Assembly (NCBI GenBank): GCA_900544275.1
Contig: UQUU01000004.1
Coordinates: 1 to 64,000, forward strand
Direction: 5' to 3'
DNA: 64,000 nt
Origin: an uncultured Succiniclasticum sp.
GTDB lineage: Bacteria; Bacillota; Negativicutes; Acidaminococcales; Acidaminococcaceae
Shown here: positions 16,649 through 26,308 of the stretch, one piece after another
How positions within the stretch are numbered: position 1 is the stretch's first letter
How the letters are laid out: each line of letters begins with the position of its first letter
Translations under genes and position numbers: made by a program
Notes under the pieces: generated by a model
The model's input: only the letters and a program-made list of their open reading frames with translations
Told to the model about the DNA's origin: nothing
Database searches by the model: none

Positions 16649-18241
16649 GTGAATAAGTCATTAAGTACCCGGCTGATGTATAGCTTTATGGCCATCATTG
16701 TGATTGTGGTGGTTGGCATCACAGCCGGTACTTCCTATTTAATCGCAGATTATTTCTTTAAAATTAAAGAAGAAGAACTGTCGCAAAAAGGACGGGAAAT
16801 GGCAGATACGGTGGAGTATTTCGTGACCAACGAAAACAACCGTTATATGTTAATGCGTTATTTAATTGCGGTGGATCGCCTGGTAGGGGCTCGTATCTGG
16901 TTGTTTGATGATGATTATAATCTGCTGGCGGCATCGAATATTGCCGCGGATGTAGATGCTGTGGGGAATCTGACAACTGTCCAGGGCGAGCCTAAACTGC
17001 ATAAGCCGGATGTGGCAGCCCCGGCGAATCAGATCCCTGTGTATGAGTATACGACCCGTCTGGCTGAAGAAATTAAGCACGGGCAGGTTTCCCATAATGT
17101 TAATAATATTTTGAAAGATATCTACCGGGGCGGCATGGTCCATTCCCAGATTTATCACCCTTATTTTAAACAACAGGTAATTCTGGTAGGTGTGCCGTAT
17201 GGTGATAAAAATCACCCCAAAGGAGCTATTTTGATGGCGGAGCCGTTGAGCGGCTTTGGCGGTTTTCTGCGCAATGTCTATATCTTTACCATTATTGTGG
17301 GGATTATCGGCCTGATCATCAGTCTTTTTATGGTACGCCGTTTGTCCCAGCAGGTAGTGAAGCCTCTGGCTTCTATGAAAGATGCTACGATTGCCATCGC
17401 CGGGGGGAATTATTCCCGCAAGGTAGAGGTAAACGGGGAAGACGAAGTGGCCGAACTGGGCAATGCCATCAATCACCTCAGTTCTGAACTCAGCAGCTAT
17501 CTGGGAAAATTAGCCCGCATGGAAAAGATCCGCCGCGATTTCGTAGCGAACGTGTCCCATGAACTGCGTACGCCGATCACGATCATCCGCGGGTATAATG
17601 AGATCATCGGGGACAGTCTCCCCCCCCAAGATATCAGTAAGCGCTACAGCGACTTGATTGCCGGTGAAACGCTGCGGTTGGAACGGCTGGTTCGGGGTCT
17701 GCTGGATATCAGCCGTTTACAGAACAGCGAAAAACTCAAGCCCTCGGATATGGTGCCATTGCCGATGGCTGACATTATTCGAACGGTGGCAGAAAACCTG
17801 ATGGTGAAAGCGGACCCGAAAAAAATTACCCTGGCGCTGCAACTGGAAGAAGGCACGGAGGTCATGGGCAACGGGGATCAGATGGTGCAACTGTTGTTGC
17901 TTTTGGGTGATAACGCAATCAAATATTCCCCTGAGGGCAGTTATGTCCGGTATGAAAGTAAGACCCTGCCGGGCGGTTCTTTTGAGGTAAGCGTCGTGGA
18001 TAATGGCCCCGGCATTCCGGAAGAGGATATCCCTTTTATTTTTGAGCGTTTTTATAAGGTGGATAAATCCCATGCGCAAAGTTCTTCGAAGGGCACCGGG
18101 TTGGGGCTGGCCATTGCGAAAGAAATTGTGCGTATGCATGGAGCGCGTTTGGAAGTATTCTCGCAAGTTGGTACGGGCACGCGGTTTGTAATCACCTTTT
18201 CGACGGATAAGGTGATCAAAGCTGCGCCGCAGGGGCAATGA
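16649..18241 (+). CDS. Sensor histidine kinase
   Basis: 530 residues from GTG 16649 (GAGG six bases upstream; a TTG four codons earlier lies in that site). Membrane segment 1 at about 10-33, an extracytoplasmic sensor region of some 175 residues, membrane segment 2 at about 210-229, a HAMP linker, the dimerisation domain with phosphoacceptor His304 (FVANVSHELRTPI) and the ATPase domain with the N box (GDNAIKYS), G1 (DNGPGIP), F box (FIFERFYK) and G2 (GTGLGLAIA). It resembles PhoR/WalK-type kinases but has no visible PAS domain. The ligand is unknown. Confidence 0.92.
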   Translation: MNKSLSTRLMYSFMAIIVIVVVGITAGTSYLIADYFFKIKEEELSQKGREMADTVEYFVTNENNRYMLMRYLIAVDRLVGARIWLFDDDYNLLAASNIAADVDAVGNLTTVQGEPKLHKPDVAAPANQIPVYEYTTRLAEEIKHGQVSHNVNNILKDIYRGGMVHSQIYHPYFKQQVILVGVPYGDKNHPKGAILMAEPLSGFGGFLRNVYIFTIIVGIIGLIISLFMVRRLSQQVVKPLASMKDATIAIAGGNYSRKVEVNGEDEVAELGNAINHLSSELSSYLGKLARMEKIRRDFVANVSHELRTPITIIRGYNEIIGDSLPPQDISKRYSDLIAGETLRLERLVRGLLDISRLQNSEKLKPSDMVPLPMADIIRTVAENLMVKADPKKITLALQLEEGTEVMGNGDQMVQLLLLLGDNAIKYSPEGSYVRYESKTLPGGSFEVSVVDNGPGIPEEDIPFIFERFYKVDKSHAQSSSKGTGLGLAIAKEIVRMHGARLEVFSQVGTGTRFVITFSTDKVIKAAPQGQ

Positions 18242-18415
18242 AACAGGTTGCCTGCCGTCAGATAAAGGTGGCGGCGAAGTGAACCTGAGCGGAATAAAAA
18301 GGATGCGGAACGACCTTTGCCCGCTTATCTTACGGGAAGAAGTCACATAAACGCAGTAAAAATAGCGACGGTAATTCATGAACGAATGGGATAAAAGAGA
18401 AACGGAGGGGAAACC

Positions 18416-18985
18416 ATGCTGGAAAAACTGGCGCCGGAATTCCGCTTTGCTTCTCTGACAGACATCGAAACAGAGTGGCTGAAAGAACATCAGTTTGAGG
18501 CTTTGGTGCTGGACATTGATAATACGTTGTTGGCCAGAGACTGTACGCGAATTCCGGCAGACCATCTTTTTTGGCTGCAGAACCTTCGCCGTGCAGGCAT
18601 CGATCTGGTCCTGGTTTCCAATAACGGGGGCCCCAGAGTCGCAGAGTTACAGGTACAGCTGAAAGAGCATGATGTCCCTTTGCCAATCCTGACCTGGGCA
18701 GGCAAACCATTGAAACCGGCTTTTTTGCGTGCATGCGCTTTATTAAATCATTCTCCGTCATCTATGGGAGGGCCGGCCCCCGGAATTTTGGTAGTGGGCG
18801 ATCAACTATTTACTGATGTGCTGGGCGCCCATTGCAGCGGGTTGCCGGCTGCCTGGACCCGGCCGTTGCCGGGGCGGGACTTTATTTTTACCCGGATTGT
18901 AAGAGTGGCGGAACGTTGGGTTGCCGGGCGTCTGATGCAGCAGGGACGGATGCCGGAAGAGATCATACAGAATACAAAGAAGTGA
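18416..18985 (+). CDS. YqeG-family HAD phosphatase
   Basis: 189 residues, HAD superfamily subclass IIIA. Motif I is LDIDNTLL (about 38-45) with the nucleophile Asp; motif II is VSNNGG; motif III is WAGKPLKPAF; motif IV is VVGDQLFTDVLGA. YqeG-family proteins are widespread in Firmicutes; substrate unknown. GGAGGGG precedes the ATG. The 174 bases before it contain only a doubtful 23-codon frame (18279-18350). It begins a small block with the nitrilase-family gene. Confidence 0.88.
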   Translation: MLEKLAPEFRFASLTDIETEWLKEHQFEALVLDIDNTLLARDCTRIPADHLFWLQNLRRAGIDLVLVSNNGGPRVAELQVQLKEHDVPLPILTWAGKPLKPAFLRACALLNHSPSSMGGPAPGILVVGDQLFTDVLGAHCSGLPAAWTRPLPGRDFIFTRIVRVAERWVAGRLMQQGRMPEEIIQNTKK

Positions 18986-18995
18986 GGGGAAGCAG

Positions 18996-19781
18996 ATGAA
19001 ACTGGCGTTAGTTCAAATGGAGATCAAAGAAAAAAACTGTGCCGGCAATACTCGCCACGGTCTGGAACTGTTGCGGGAAGCCGCCCGACACAGTGAGCTG
19101 GTGATTTTACCGGAGATTTGGACAACGGGCTATTCGTTAGGGCGTTTAAAAGAAGAAACGATTACGCTTTCCGACCCGCTTTTTACGGAGTTAGCCTCCA
19201 TTGCCCGAGAAAATAACTGCTTTCTGCTGCCCGGTTCACTTCCGATAAATATAGAAGGGAAGATCTATAATCTGCTGCCGGCCATTGACAAAAAGGGGCA
19301 CATCATCCATCAATACAGTAAGGCCCATCTGTTTGGGCTGTTTGAGGAAGAACGCTTTTTCGCGGCCGGTCATAATTTTAAAACGTATCATTTAGGGGAC
19401 ATCTGTTGCGGTTCCACGATTTGTTATGACCTGCGTTTTCCGGAATTATATCGACATCTGGCGCTGCAGGGCGCGCAGCTGATCGTTTGCCCTGCGGAAT
19501 GGCCTTCCCTGCGCGGCGCTGGGTTTGACCTTCTTTCCCGGGCGCGGGCGTTTGAAAATCATTTGTATGTAGCGGCGGTCAATTGCGTAGGTACTTTTAA
19601 AAATGCGCCGTTTTATGGTCATTCACGCCTCATCGATCCGTTGGGGCGGATTGTGGCGGAAGGCGGTACGGACGAAGAGATTATTTATGCGGAACTGGAC
19701 CTTGCTAGGATAACCCGGACGCGCAGTGTGTTGAATGCGTTGCAGGATGTCAGGCTGTCCATTCAGGAGCCGCGGTTATGA
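18996..19781 (+). CDS. Carbon-nitrogen hydrolase (nitrilase/omega-amidase family)
   Basis: 261 residues. The Glu-Lys-Cys triad is Glu40 (ILPEIWTTGY), Lys109 (YSKAHLFG) and Cys143 (STICYDLRFPE). The WTTGYSLG and RARAFENH segments and the length fit the omega-amidase/YafV-like branch, which hydrolyses alpha-ketoglutaramate or similar small amides. The exact substrate cannot be read from sequence. It starts 11 bases after yqeG, so the two are probably cotranscribed. Confidence 0.85.
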   Translation: MKLALVQMEIKEKNCAGNTRHGLELLREAARHSELVILPEIWTTGYSLGRLKEETITLSDPLFTELASIARENNCFLLPGSLPINIEGKIYNLLPAIDKKGHIIHQYSKAHLFGLFEEERFFAAGHNFKTYHLGDICCGSTICYDLRFPELYRHLALQGAQLIVCPAEWPSLRGAGFDLLSRARAFENHLYVAAVNCVGTFKNAPFYGHSRLIDPLGRIVAEGGTDEEIIYAELDLARITRTRSVLNALQDVRLSIQEPRL

Positions 19782-19886
19782 CGGGCAAGTGTTAATAGTT
19801 AAGCATTAACAGTTATACGATTTATGACAGGCAGCTTAGAAAACTGGTTAACAGGTCGTTTTATGCCGGCAGGACAGGAGGAAGAA

Positions 19887-20918
19887 ATGCGGTATACTAA
19901 ATTTTGGGGTCTTTTTCTGGCAGTGGTTTTCTTTGTCTTTCCCGGTGTGCAGTCTGTGGCTGCAAAAAACGTGCCCAAAGATGTAACTTATTTGCTGGGC
20001 CTGTATTACGGTAACGGTTCTGTTTTTCTTGTGCGGGAAAATAGGGGGGCACTGGAGCTGCTTTACCAGACGGATCCGGCGGATAAGGATTTTTCCCATG
20101 CGAATATTTTCCCTCTGAAAAAAGTGCGCTTTGATTCTTATACCATTAATGAGGCAGGGCCTCTTCTTTCGGCGGAAGCGGCCGTACGTTTTGAACGGGA
20201 TGCCGATGGCAATGGGATCCTTTGTAAAGTAGGCGGCAAACGTTTTACACGCGCCTTTTTCCCGGGTCAGGGCAACAAGACGCAGAGGCTTGAACCCAAC
20301 GCAAATGCGGCGGCTTTAAAAAGCAAAGCGGCTCAATTTACGCCGCCGGCTTCTCTGCAAAAGGGAAAAGCGGCCCATCTGGTAAACTTGCGGCAGGCGG
20401 TTCCTTCGGCTCTGTTTGATTTGCGTTATGCGACGGACAACAATATATTCGGCGTGCCGTTGTATGCTGAAAAAGTGACCGCAATGCTTGATGAGCAGGC
20501 GGGCAAGGCGCTGCAAAAGGCGGCTTCCTTCCTTGGCACACATGGTTATGGGCTTTTGATCTGGGAAGCGTATCGCCCTTGGTATATTTCCAAGCTGGCC
20601 TCCGACCTGTTGCCGGCTAAACAGAAGGGGATGCTGCCTTTACCTAAAGAAGGGGAAGACAGAAATACCGGTCTGTCTGTGGACGTAAGTCTGTATTATC
20701 TGGACAGCGGTTTGCCGGTCGCGATGATCAGTGATTTCGATGAGATCTCTCCCCGCCAGTTTCCGGCCTATGCAGGCGGCACGGAAAAACAAAGGCAGCA
20801 GCGTGATCTGTTGGTAAAGAGTATGCAGGATTCCGGGTTTGTTCAGGGCGAACAGGAGTGGTGGCATTTTACGTTGGGTGATGTTGCAGGGTTTCAGCAT
20901 TTGAATCTGCCCAATTAA
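19887..20918 (+). CDS. Secreted VanX-like D-Ala-D-Ala dipeptidase homologue with a substituted zinc ligand
   Basis: 343 residues from ATG 19887 (AGGAGG five bases upstream). Signal peptide 1-26; an extra region of about 130 residues with no recognised domain (27-160); then a peptidase M15D domain. Present: Arg230 in WEAYRP (VanX Arg71), Asp266 in TGLSVDVSLYY (VanX Asp123), Glu324 and His327 in EWWHF (VanX Glu181, His184). Missing: the SxHxxGxAxD motif reads EDRNTGLSVD, so the first zinc ligand (VanX His116) is Arg259. It may therefore be inactive, use another metal arrangement, or be a binding protein. It would act on D-Ala-D-Ala containing peptides in the periplasm. Confidence 0.82.
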   Translation: MRYTKFWGLFLAVVFFVFPGVQSVAAKNVPKDVTYLLGLYYGNGSVFLVRENRGALELLYQTDPADKDFSHANIFPLKKVRFDSYTINEAGPLLSAEAAVRFERDADGNGILCKVGGKRFTRAFFPGQGNKTQRLEPNANAAALKSKAAQFTPPASLQKGKAAHLVNLRQAVPSALFDLRYATDNNIFGVPLYAEKVTAMLDEQAGKALQKAASFLGTHGYGLLIWEAYRPWYISKLASDLLPAKQKGMLPLPKEGEDRNTGLSVDVSLYYLDSGLPVAMISDFDEISPRQFPAYAGGTEKQRQQRDLLVKSMQDSGFVQGEQEWWHFTLGDVAGFQHLNLPN

Positions 20919-20965
20919 AACCTGCTTTGAATCTTCTTGATTAAAACTGAATCTTTCTGATCAAA
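20902..20965 (+). repeat. Degenerate tandem repeat across the VanX-like stop codon
   Basis: TGAATCTTCTTGATTAAA (20928) and TGAATCTTTCTGATCAAA (20948) are 20-base-period copies; a third, weaker copy (TGAATCTGCCCAATTAAA, 20902) contains the stop codon. Confidence 0.75.
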
Positions 20966-21105
20966 GTCCGGCGATGGAGAACGTCATTTCGTCCTTTTAT
21001 AAAAGGATACATTTTTACCCAAACGGATTCTTGCTTGACAAATTTTTGTCGCATGTTACAGTTATAAATATGAAAAATACAGAAAATAAGGGCGGAGGTA
21101 AAACT

Positions 21106-21441
21106 ATGACAGTGTATGATTGTGCCAATGAACTGGCAAGAGAAATGCGGGCGACCCGCGAATTTTCCGTATTGAAAGAGGCAAAAAACAAGCTGGCGTC
21201 TGAACCGGATACGAAAGTCCTGGTTACTAAATTTATGCAGTTAGGGCAGGAAGTGGAAATTGCCCGCTATCAGAAAAAAGAAGTACCGGCAGACAAACAG
21301 GAAGAACTTGATAAATTAATGCGTACATTAAGCCTGAATCCGTTGGCTATGGATTATTTAAACGCATTTCAGCGTTTCCAGCTTATGTTTCAGGATGTCT
21401 CTAAAACCATTACCGATGTCGTAAAAGAAGTGGCAGAGTAA
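21106..21441 (+). CDS. ylbF: YlbF/YmcA-family protein
   Basis: 111 residues from ATG 21106 (GCGGAGG upstream); a longer in-frame start 44 codons earlier lacks a site and would read through a TTGACA-type promoter sequence (21035-21040). All-helical YlbF family: ANELAREMRATREFSVLKEAK at the N terminus and LNAFQRFQLMFQDVSKTI near the C terminus. In Bacillus subtilis the Y-complex (YlbF, YmcA, YaaT) acts with RNase Y in mRNA maturation. It precedes murB by three bases. Confidence 0.85.
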   Translation: MTVYDCANELAREMRATREFSVLKEAKNKLASEPDTKVLVTKFMQLGQEVEIARYQKKEVPADKQEELDKLMRTLSLNPLAMDYLNAFQRFQLMFQDVSKTITDVVKEVAE

Positions 21442-21444
21442 GGC

Positions 21445-22356
21445 ATGAATAATCAGGAAATTGCAGACTCGTTGAAAAAAACGATTTTGGGCGAGGTGCG
21501 GATCAACGAGCCCATGACGCATCATACCTCTTTTCATATCGGGGGGCCCGCCGATATTCTCGTCATTCCTCAGTCCACAGAGGATGTGCGTAAGGTTCTG
21601 GATTTTACGCGCCAAAAGGATATTCCGCTTACCGTATTAGGCAATGGCTCCAATGTACTGGTTCGCGATAAAGGGATCCGTGGCATTGTCCTGAAGTTGG
21701 GCAATGCGTTGAAAAGCCGGGAGCAAAAGGGGAATCGGTTTACCTTTGGCTGCGGCATCGCTTTAGCACAGTGTTCCCGTATTATAGGAGAAGCAGGGTT
21801 TAGCGGCATGGAATTTGCCGTTGGCATCCCCGGCAGTTTAGGCGGCGCGTTATATATGAATGCAGGTGCTTATGGCGGAGAGATGAAGGATGTGGTGGTG
21901 GCGGCGTCTGTTATGGATCGACGCGGGGAGATCCGGGTCCTTTCTCCCGAAGAACTGCAATTAAGTTATCGCCATTCCGTGTTGCAGGAGGATGGCCGTA
22001 TCGTCTTGGATATAACACTGGAAGTGGTACCGGCAAATGGTGCCGAAGTGTTGGCTAAGATGGAGGAATTGAGTCAGCGGCGGATCAGCAAACAACCGTT
22101 GGAAATGCCCAGTGCCGGCAGTGTTTTTAAACGCCCGGAGGGTTGTTTTGTGGGGCCTTTAATTGAAAAAGCCGGACTTAAAGGGTTTAGGATCGGCGGC
22201 GCGCAGATTTCCGTAAAGCATGCCGGCTTTATTGTGAATGCCGGAAATGCGACGGCCGCGGATGTACTGGCATTGATTTCGTATATTCGTAACAAAATTT
22301 GGACAGACTATCAGGTACAGTTGAAGCCGGAGGTCTTGATTATAGGAGAAGAATGA
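21445..22356 (+). CDS. murB: UDP-N-acetylenolpyruvoylglucosamine reductase
   Basis: 303 residues. MurB reduces UDP-GlcNAc-enolpyruvate to UDP-MurNAc with NADPH and FAD, the second committed peptidoglycan step. FAD-binding motifs are VLGNGSNVLVRD and GIPGSLGGALYMNAGAYGG; the proton-donating Ser is in PSAGSVFKRP, and the shorter loop places it in type II MurB. It follows ylbF closely and its stop codon overlaps the start of the next gene. Confidence 0.96.
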   Translation: MNNQEIADSLKKTILGEVRINEPMTHHTSFHIGGPADILVIPQSTEDVRKVLDFTRQKDIPLTVLGNGSNVLVRDKGIRGIVLKLGNALKSREQKGNRFTFGCGIALAQCSRIIGEAGFSGMEFAVGIPGSLGGALYMNAGAYGGEMKDVVVAASVMDRRGEIRVLSPEELQLSYRHSVLQEDGRIVLDITLEVVPANGAEVLAKMEELSQRRISKQPLEMPSAGSVFKRPEGCFVGPLIEKAGLKGFRIGGAQISVKHAGFIVNAGNATAADVLALISYIRNKIWTDYQVQLKPEVLIIGEE

Positions 22357-23903
22357 CCAATATTTATGATTTAATTGCGGACTTATATACAGATGATGAG
22401 AGCTGGAACCAGGTGCTGCGTCGGGAATACGCCGATGAATTCCTGCGTCGGGAGGCCTTCGCCGGCGCCGATGATGATGAATTGATCGATATCTGGTCCC
22501 AGGTCATGTTTTTGTTGGTTTATTGCGGTAATTCCGGAGCGAATATAGGCGACCTGTCCGGCGAAGATTTTATTTATTGTCTGGGCTGGTGCCAACGCAA
22601 TGTAGGCGATTTTATTTTAAATTACAGGGGCGTAGAGCGCTTTTTGTCTGTGAACGACCGTCTGCTGCGTTTCTTAAAACAGAAGAAAGCGATCTCGGAC
22701 GATACGGCGGCAGCCAAGTGCCGCGCCAAGGTGCTGGGAGAAGGGGAGCAGCTGCTGATTTTTAATAAAGACGGTTCCCTGCCTTCCGCGTTTCTGGATC
22801 GTCGCCTTAATTCAGAACCTGATTTACCGATGAAAGTGTTTGTGCAGCTGGGACAAAGGCTGACGGATATCTTTGGTTTGTTGCGGGATCATTTTCAACA
22901 TCCCTTATTTCAACATGACCGGGAACGGGCCTATCTTTCCTTTTTCGGTACAGAGATGGTACCTGATTTAGAGGAGCACCCTGATTTATTTGCCACATTT
23001 TGGGAATATTTTACCTTTGATTACCATTTGATTGGCAATAATCAGCGTCCGTTAGAAGAATTTTATGAGTTTTACAAAAAAAATCCCAGACCGGAATACG
23101 GTGAAAATAATCATTCCCTGCTCAGTTTGATGGAAATGCTCCTGCAGGCGGAGCTTCTGATTTTTACGGTAGAAGAGCCGGTTTCAGAAGGCTGGTATCA
23201 GTGCCGGGATTTTTTTACGGGGAATCTTATGGAGTTGTGCCTGCCTTTGGACGAGGGCCTGGATTATACTGACTTTCTTTGTTCGGCTCATGTATTTGAG
23301 GATGGGAATCTGGTCACGGAATATTTGCGCAGCGTTACCATACCGCCTTTAGCCAGAAAAGCCCTGCGCAATAATTTTACGCAATTGTTAAAGTGGTATC
23401 AGGTGGCGGCGCCACAGGCGGACTGGGCAGAATTTTGCCGCGCTAACGGCGCTTTGGTGTTGCATGTGATTGCCTATGCCGGTGTGAAAGACACGGTGTT
23501 GGAAGCGTTTCGCTGGACGACAAACGTGAGGGATTACCGGCCGGCTGTCGCCAAACCGCAGGATGAGATCCACGATTTTCTTGTGGTGCTATACAGGCAT
23601 TTGCACCTGCCCTATCGTGATTGCCGTAATCTGGACAGAATGTGGAACGATTTTCACGCTGTCAGTCCTGTTGTCTGTTTTAAAGAAGAAGATTTCACGT
23701 ATTGGTGCATCGCCTTGTTAGGCGCTTATATGGAGAGCAATGACACGCCCTTTTTTGATATGGATCAATATGTAACTTCCTCCCGCTATGATAGGAATAC
23801 GATTCAGGAAAAGATGGAATATATTCGTACTTCGCTTCAGTTGGAACCTTTTGATCCCCGGTATGTAAATGAAGAAGCGATGATTTCCATGATTTTGTTG
23901 TGA
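22353..23903 (+). CDS. Unrecognised 516-residue protein coupled to murB
   Basis: ATG 22353 overlaps the murB stop (ATGA), preceded by AGGAGAAG, so it is translationally coupled. No signal peptide or membrane segment is seen; the protein looks soluble, acidic and mostly helical, with many aromatic residues and scattered Cys (YCGNSG, YCLGWCQ, AHVF). No domain was recognised. A search might reveal a Negativicutes-restricted family. The next gene, a zinc-ribbon membrane protein, follows by 13 bases, so the pair probably works together, perhaps in envelope growth given murB; that is inference. Confidence 0.8.
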   Translation: MTNIYDLIADLYTDDESWNQVLRREYADEFLRREAFAGADDDELIDIWSQVMFLLVYCGNSGANIGDLSGEDFIYCLGWCQRNVGDFILNYRGVERFLSVNDRLLRFLKQKKAISDDTAAAKCRAKVLGEGEQLLIFNKDGSLPSAFLDRRLNSEPDLPMKVFVQLGQRLTDIFGLLRDHFQHPLFQHDRERAYLSFFGTEMVPDLEEHPDLFATFWEYFTFDYHLIGNNQRPLEEFYEFYKKNPRPEYGENNHSLLSLMEMLLQAELLIFTVEEPVSEGWYQCRDFFTGNLMELCLPLDEGLDYTDFLCSAHVFEDGNLVTEYLRSVTIPPLARKALRNNFTQLLKWYQVAAPQADWAEFCRANGALVLHVIAYAGVKDTVLEAFRWTTNVRDYRPAVAKPQDEIHDFLVVLYRHLHLPYRDCRNLDRMWNDFHAVSPVVCFKEEDFTYWCIALLGAYMESNDTPFFDMDQYVTSSRYDRNTIQEKMEYIRTSLQLEPFDPRYVNEEAMISMILL

Positions 23904-23916
23904 AGGAGGACCTGGG

Positions 23917-24318
23917 ATGCTTTGCAAATTCTGCCAACATGAATTTGACGCTCGTCTGACAGAATGTCCTTATTGCCACCGTCTTGTGGAAGTAGAGGCT
24001 CAACCGCTGACCCGGGAAGAACGGGATAATTTTAGCGGCGCAACGATTGAAGCGGACGGCACGATCCATGAAGGGGACGAGGGTGCTGCCGGAGTACGTC
24101 AGGACAACGGTTACGAGAGTTCCGGTGACGGGGCGGAAACGACAGCGGATGGGTCCGGCATTCATGTCTACCACACCGGCGGTCTGATGACCTGGCTGAT
24201 TATCGCCCTTGTGTTGATCGGTATCGTGTTCTTTCTCTTGCCGGCCTTTATTTTTATTGCCATTGCCGGCGCTGTGGCAGGCGCTGTCGTACTGTTTTTC
24301 CTGCGTTTATTTCAATAG
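23917..24318 (+). CDS. Zinc-ribbon protein with C-terminal membrane anchor
   Basis: 133 residues after a strong GGAGG site. An N-terminal zinc ribbon (C3-x2-C6 and C17-x2-C20, MLCKFC ... CPYC), an acidic, Gly/Ser/Thr-rich linker (about 40-88) and about 42 hydrophobic residues (90-131), enough for one long or two short membrane helices. Such zinc-ribbon/tail proteins are common but poorly defined. It ends the ylbF-murB-unknown operon and is closed by a bidirectional terminator. Confidence 0.82.
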   Translation: MLCKFCQHEFDARLTECPYCHRLVEVEAQPLTREERDNFSGATIEADGTIHEGDEGAAGVRQDNGYESSGDGAETTADGSGIHVYHTGGLMTWLIIALVLIGIVFFLLPAFIFIAIAGAVAGAVVLFFLRLFQ

Positions 24319-24329
24319 TTCGCAACGTA

Positions 24330-24365
24330 AAAGACCCTCTGCCCAAAATTGGGCAGAGGGTCTTT
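24330..24365. terminator. Bidirectional terminator between the zinc-ribbon gene and ilvD
   Basis: A 17-base-pair perfect inverted repeat (AAAGACCCTCTGCCCAA with its complement) around two A residues. It ends in T-rich tracts on the plus side and has A-rich sequence on the other, so it can serve both converging genes. Confidence 0.92.
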
Positions 24366-24374
24366 CCTTTTGTT

Positions 24375-26051
24375 TTACTCTTCGCCAGGCACGCGCAGTA
24401 CGGCACCTTCCGCTGCCGAAGAAACCAAAGCGGCATAACGGGCTAAGTAACCGCTTTTTACTTTAGGCGCGGGGCATTTCCAGACAGACTTCCGCCGGGC
24501 CAGTTCTTTGCCAGATACTTTGACGTTCAGTTTACGTCGGGGAATATCAATTTCAATCAGATCGCCTTCTTCAATTAAAGCAATGTTGCCGCCTTCCTGC
24601 GCTTCCGGGGAAATATGGCCGATGCAGGCCCCGCGGGTGGCTCCGGAAAAACGTCCGTCCGTTAACAGCGCTACGTCTTTGTCCAGCCCCATCCCGGCCA
24701 ATACGGAAGTGGGATTTAACATTTCCCGCATTCCGGGGCCGCCTTTGGGCCCTTCATACCGGATCACGACTACGTCACCTTTTTGAATTTTCTTACTGCA
24801 AATGGCGGCAATGGCCTCGTCTTCCGAGTTAAAGACACGGGCCGGACCTGTATGCACCAGCATTTCTTCCGCAACGGCGCTTTCTTTTACGACGGAGCAG
24901 TGGGGCGCGATATTACCGGTTAAAACTGCAATGCCGCCCGTTTTATGATAGGGGTTGTCAATGGAATGAATGACATCCGGGCGGAGGATTTCCGCATTTT
25001 TTATTACGGCGCCGATGGTTTTGCCGCTTACGGTTTTGCAGCGTTTATTCAGTAAATTGAGTTTAGCCAGTTCGTGCATGACAGCGGAGATCCCGCCGGC
25101 TTCATTTAAATCGGTCATGTGGTGGGAGCCGCCCGGACTCAATTTGGTCAGGTACGGCGTTTTATGCGAAATCGCATCGAATAATGACAGCGGCAGGCGG
25201 ATCCCCGCTTCGTGGGCAATGGCCGGAAGATGCAGCGCCGTATTGGTAGAACCGCCGATGGCCATATCCACGGTGATCGCATTTTTAAAAGCGCTTAAAG
25301 TCATGATATCCCGAGGCAGAAGCTGTTCTTTGACCAGACGTACGACTGTTTCGCCGGCCTGTTTGGCCAGACGGGCTCTGTCCCCCTGGTAGGCTGCGGG
25401 AATGGTTCCGTTACCGGGCAGGCCCATACCCAATACTTCCGTTAAGCAGTTCATGGTATTGGCCGTAAATAAACCGGCGCAGCTGCCGCAGCCGGGACAG
25501 GCGGATTTTTCAATACAGGTCAATTCCTGCCGGTTGATTTTTCCCGCTTCAAAACGGCCGGCCGCTTCAAAGGCCTGGGAGATCGAGATATCTTTTCCGT
25601 TGTTGCGCCCGGGGAGCATAGGGCCGCCGCTGCAGAAAACGGTGGGGATATTTACCCGCAAGGCGCCCATCAGCATCCCGGGCACGATTTTATCACAGTT
25701 GGGGATCATGACCATGCCATCGAAGGCGTGACCGTTTATCAGCGCTTCTACACTGTCCGCTACCAGCTCTCTGCTGGCCAGTGGATACTTCATCCCTTCG
25801 TGTCCCATAGCGATGCCGTCGCAGATACCGATGGCGGGTACTTCAACCGGTACGCCGCCGGCAGCCAGAATTCCATACTTCACCATTTTGGCCTGATCGT
25901 CTAAATGAGCGTGTCCGGCAATAATCTCACTTTGGGCGTTGACCACAGCGATCATAGGTTTCTTTAACTCTTCTTCGGAAAATCCCAACGCATAAAACAG
26001 CGAACGGTGTGCCGCTCTTGTGGAGCCGACTTTTACTTGAGAACTGCGCAT
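24375..26051 (-). CDS. ilvD: Dihydroxy-acid dehydratase
   Basis: 558 residues from ATG 26051, which has AGAGGAA upstream and fits the family start (MRSSQVKVG); a longer frame to 26210 would run through the promoter leader. IlvD dehydrates 2,3-dihydroxy acids to 2-keto acids in valine, leucine and isoleucine synthesis and needs an Fe-S cluster; ligands are in [10 protein letters not shown] and [19 protein letters not shown]. No other ilv genes are adjacent, so it is a single-gene unit here. Confidence 0.96.
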   Translation of the reverse strand: MRSSQVKVGSTRAAHRSLFYALGFSEEELKKPMIAVVNAQSEIIAGHAHLDDQAKMVKYGILAAGGVPVEVPAIGICDGIAMGHEGMKYPLASRELVADSVEALINGHAFDGMVMIPNCDKIVPGMLMGALRVNIPTVFCSGGPMLPGRNNGKDISISQAFEAAGRFEAGKINRQELTCIEKSACPGCGSCAGLFTANTMNCLTEVLGMGLPGNGTIPAAYQGDRARLAKQAGETVVRLVKEQLLPRDIMTLSAFKNAITVDMAIGGSTNTALHLPAIAHEAGIRLPLSLFDAISHKTPYLTKLSPGGSHHMTDLNEAGGISAVMHELAKLNLLNKRCKTVSGKTIGAVIKNAEILRPDVIHSIDNPYHKTGGIAVLTGNIAPHCSVVKESAVAEEMLVHTGPARVFNSEDEAIAAICSKKIQKGDVVVIRYEGPKGGPGMREMLNPTSVLAGMGLDKDVALLTDGRFSGATRGACIGHISPEAQEGGNIALIEEGDLIEIDIPRRKLNVKVSGKELARRKSVWKCPAPKVKSGYLARYAALVSSAAEGAVLRVPGEE

Positions 26052-26168
26052 TTTTAATTCCTCTTTTCCTGATAACGTGATGTTTTTTAGTACCGGGACC
26101 GAACGCTGGCAACGCCGGTCGTGGTATTTTGTAAAGCTGTTTTTTTGTATAATTTGTGTATAAAATGT

Positions 26169-26197
26169 ATTGTATAGTTCGCTAAAAGCCTTGTCAA
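26169..26197 (-). promoter_or_regulatory. Promoter of ilvD
   Basis: On the minus strand: TTGACA (26197-26192), 17-base spacer, TACAAT (26174-26169). The leader of about 110 bases is too short for a T-box, and none of the T-box hallmarks was seen. Confidence 0.75.
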
Positions 26198-26308
26198 TGA
26201 AATGCGGCAAACCGACAGAAATTCTGCTGTGTTACAGAAAAAATGTAAAGCGTGTTACAGATGATTCTTTATCATTTTGAAAACCTTTTCGCATTAAAAA
26301 TTCCTTCT

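Noticed and set aside
18279..18350. 23-codon ORF (GTG start) before yqeG
   Set aside because: AAGGTGG precedes it but the peptide is featureless and not coupled to yqeG; evidence too thin.
26052..26168. T-box leader of ilvD
   Set aside because: The leader is about 110 bases and lacks a specifier stem, T-box sequence and terminator/antiterminator pair.
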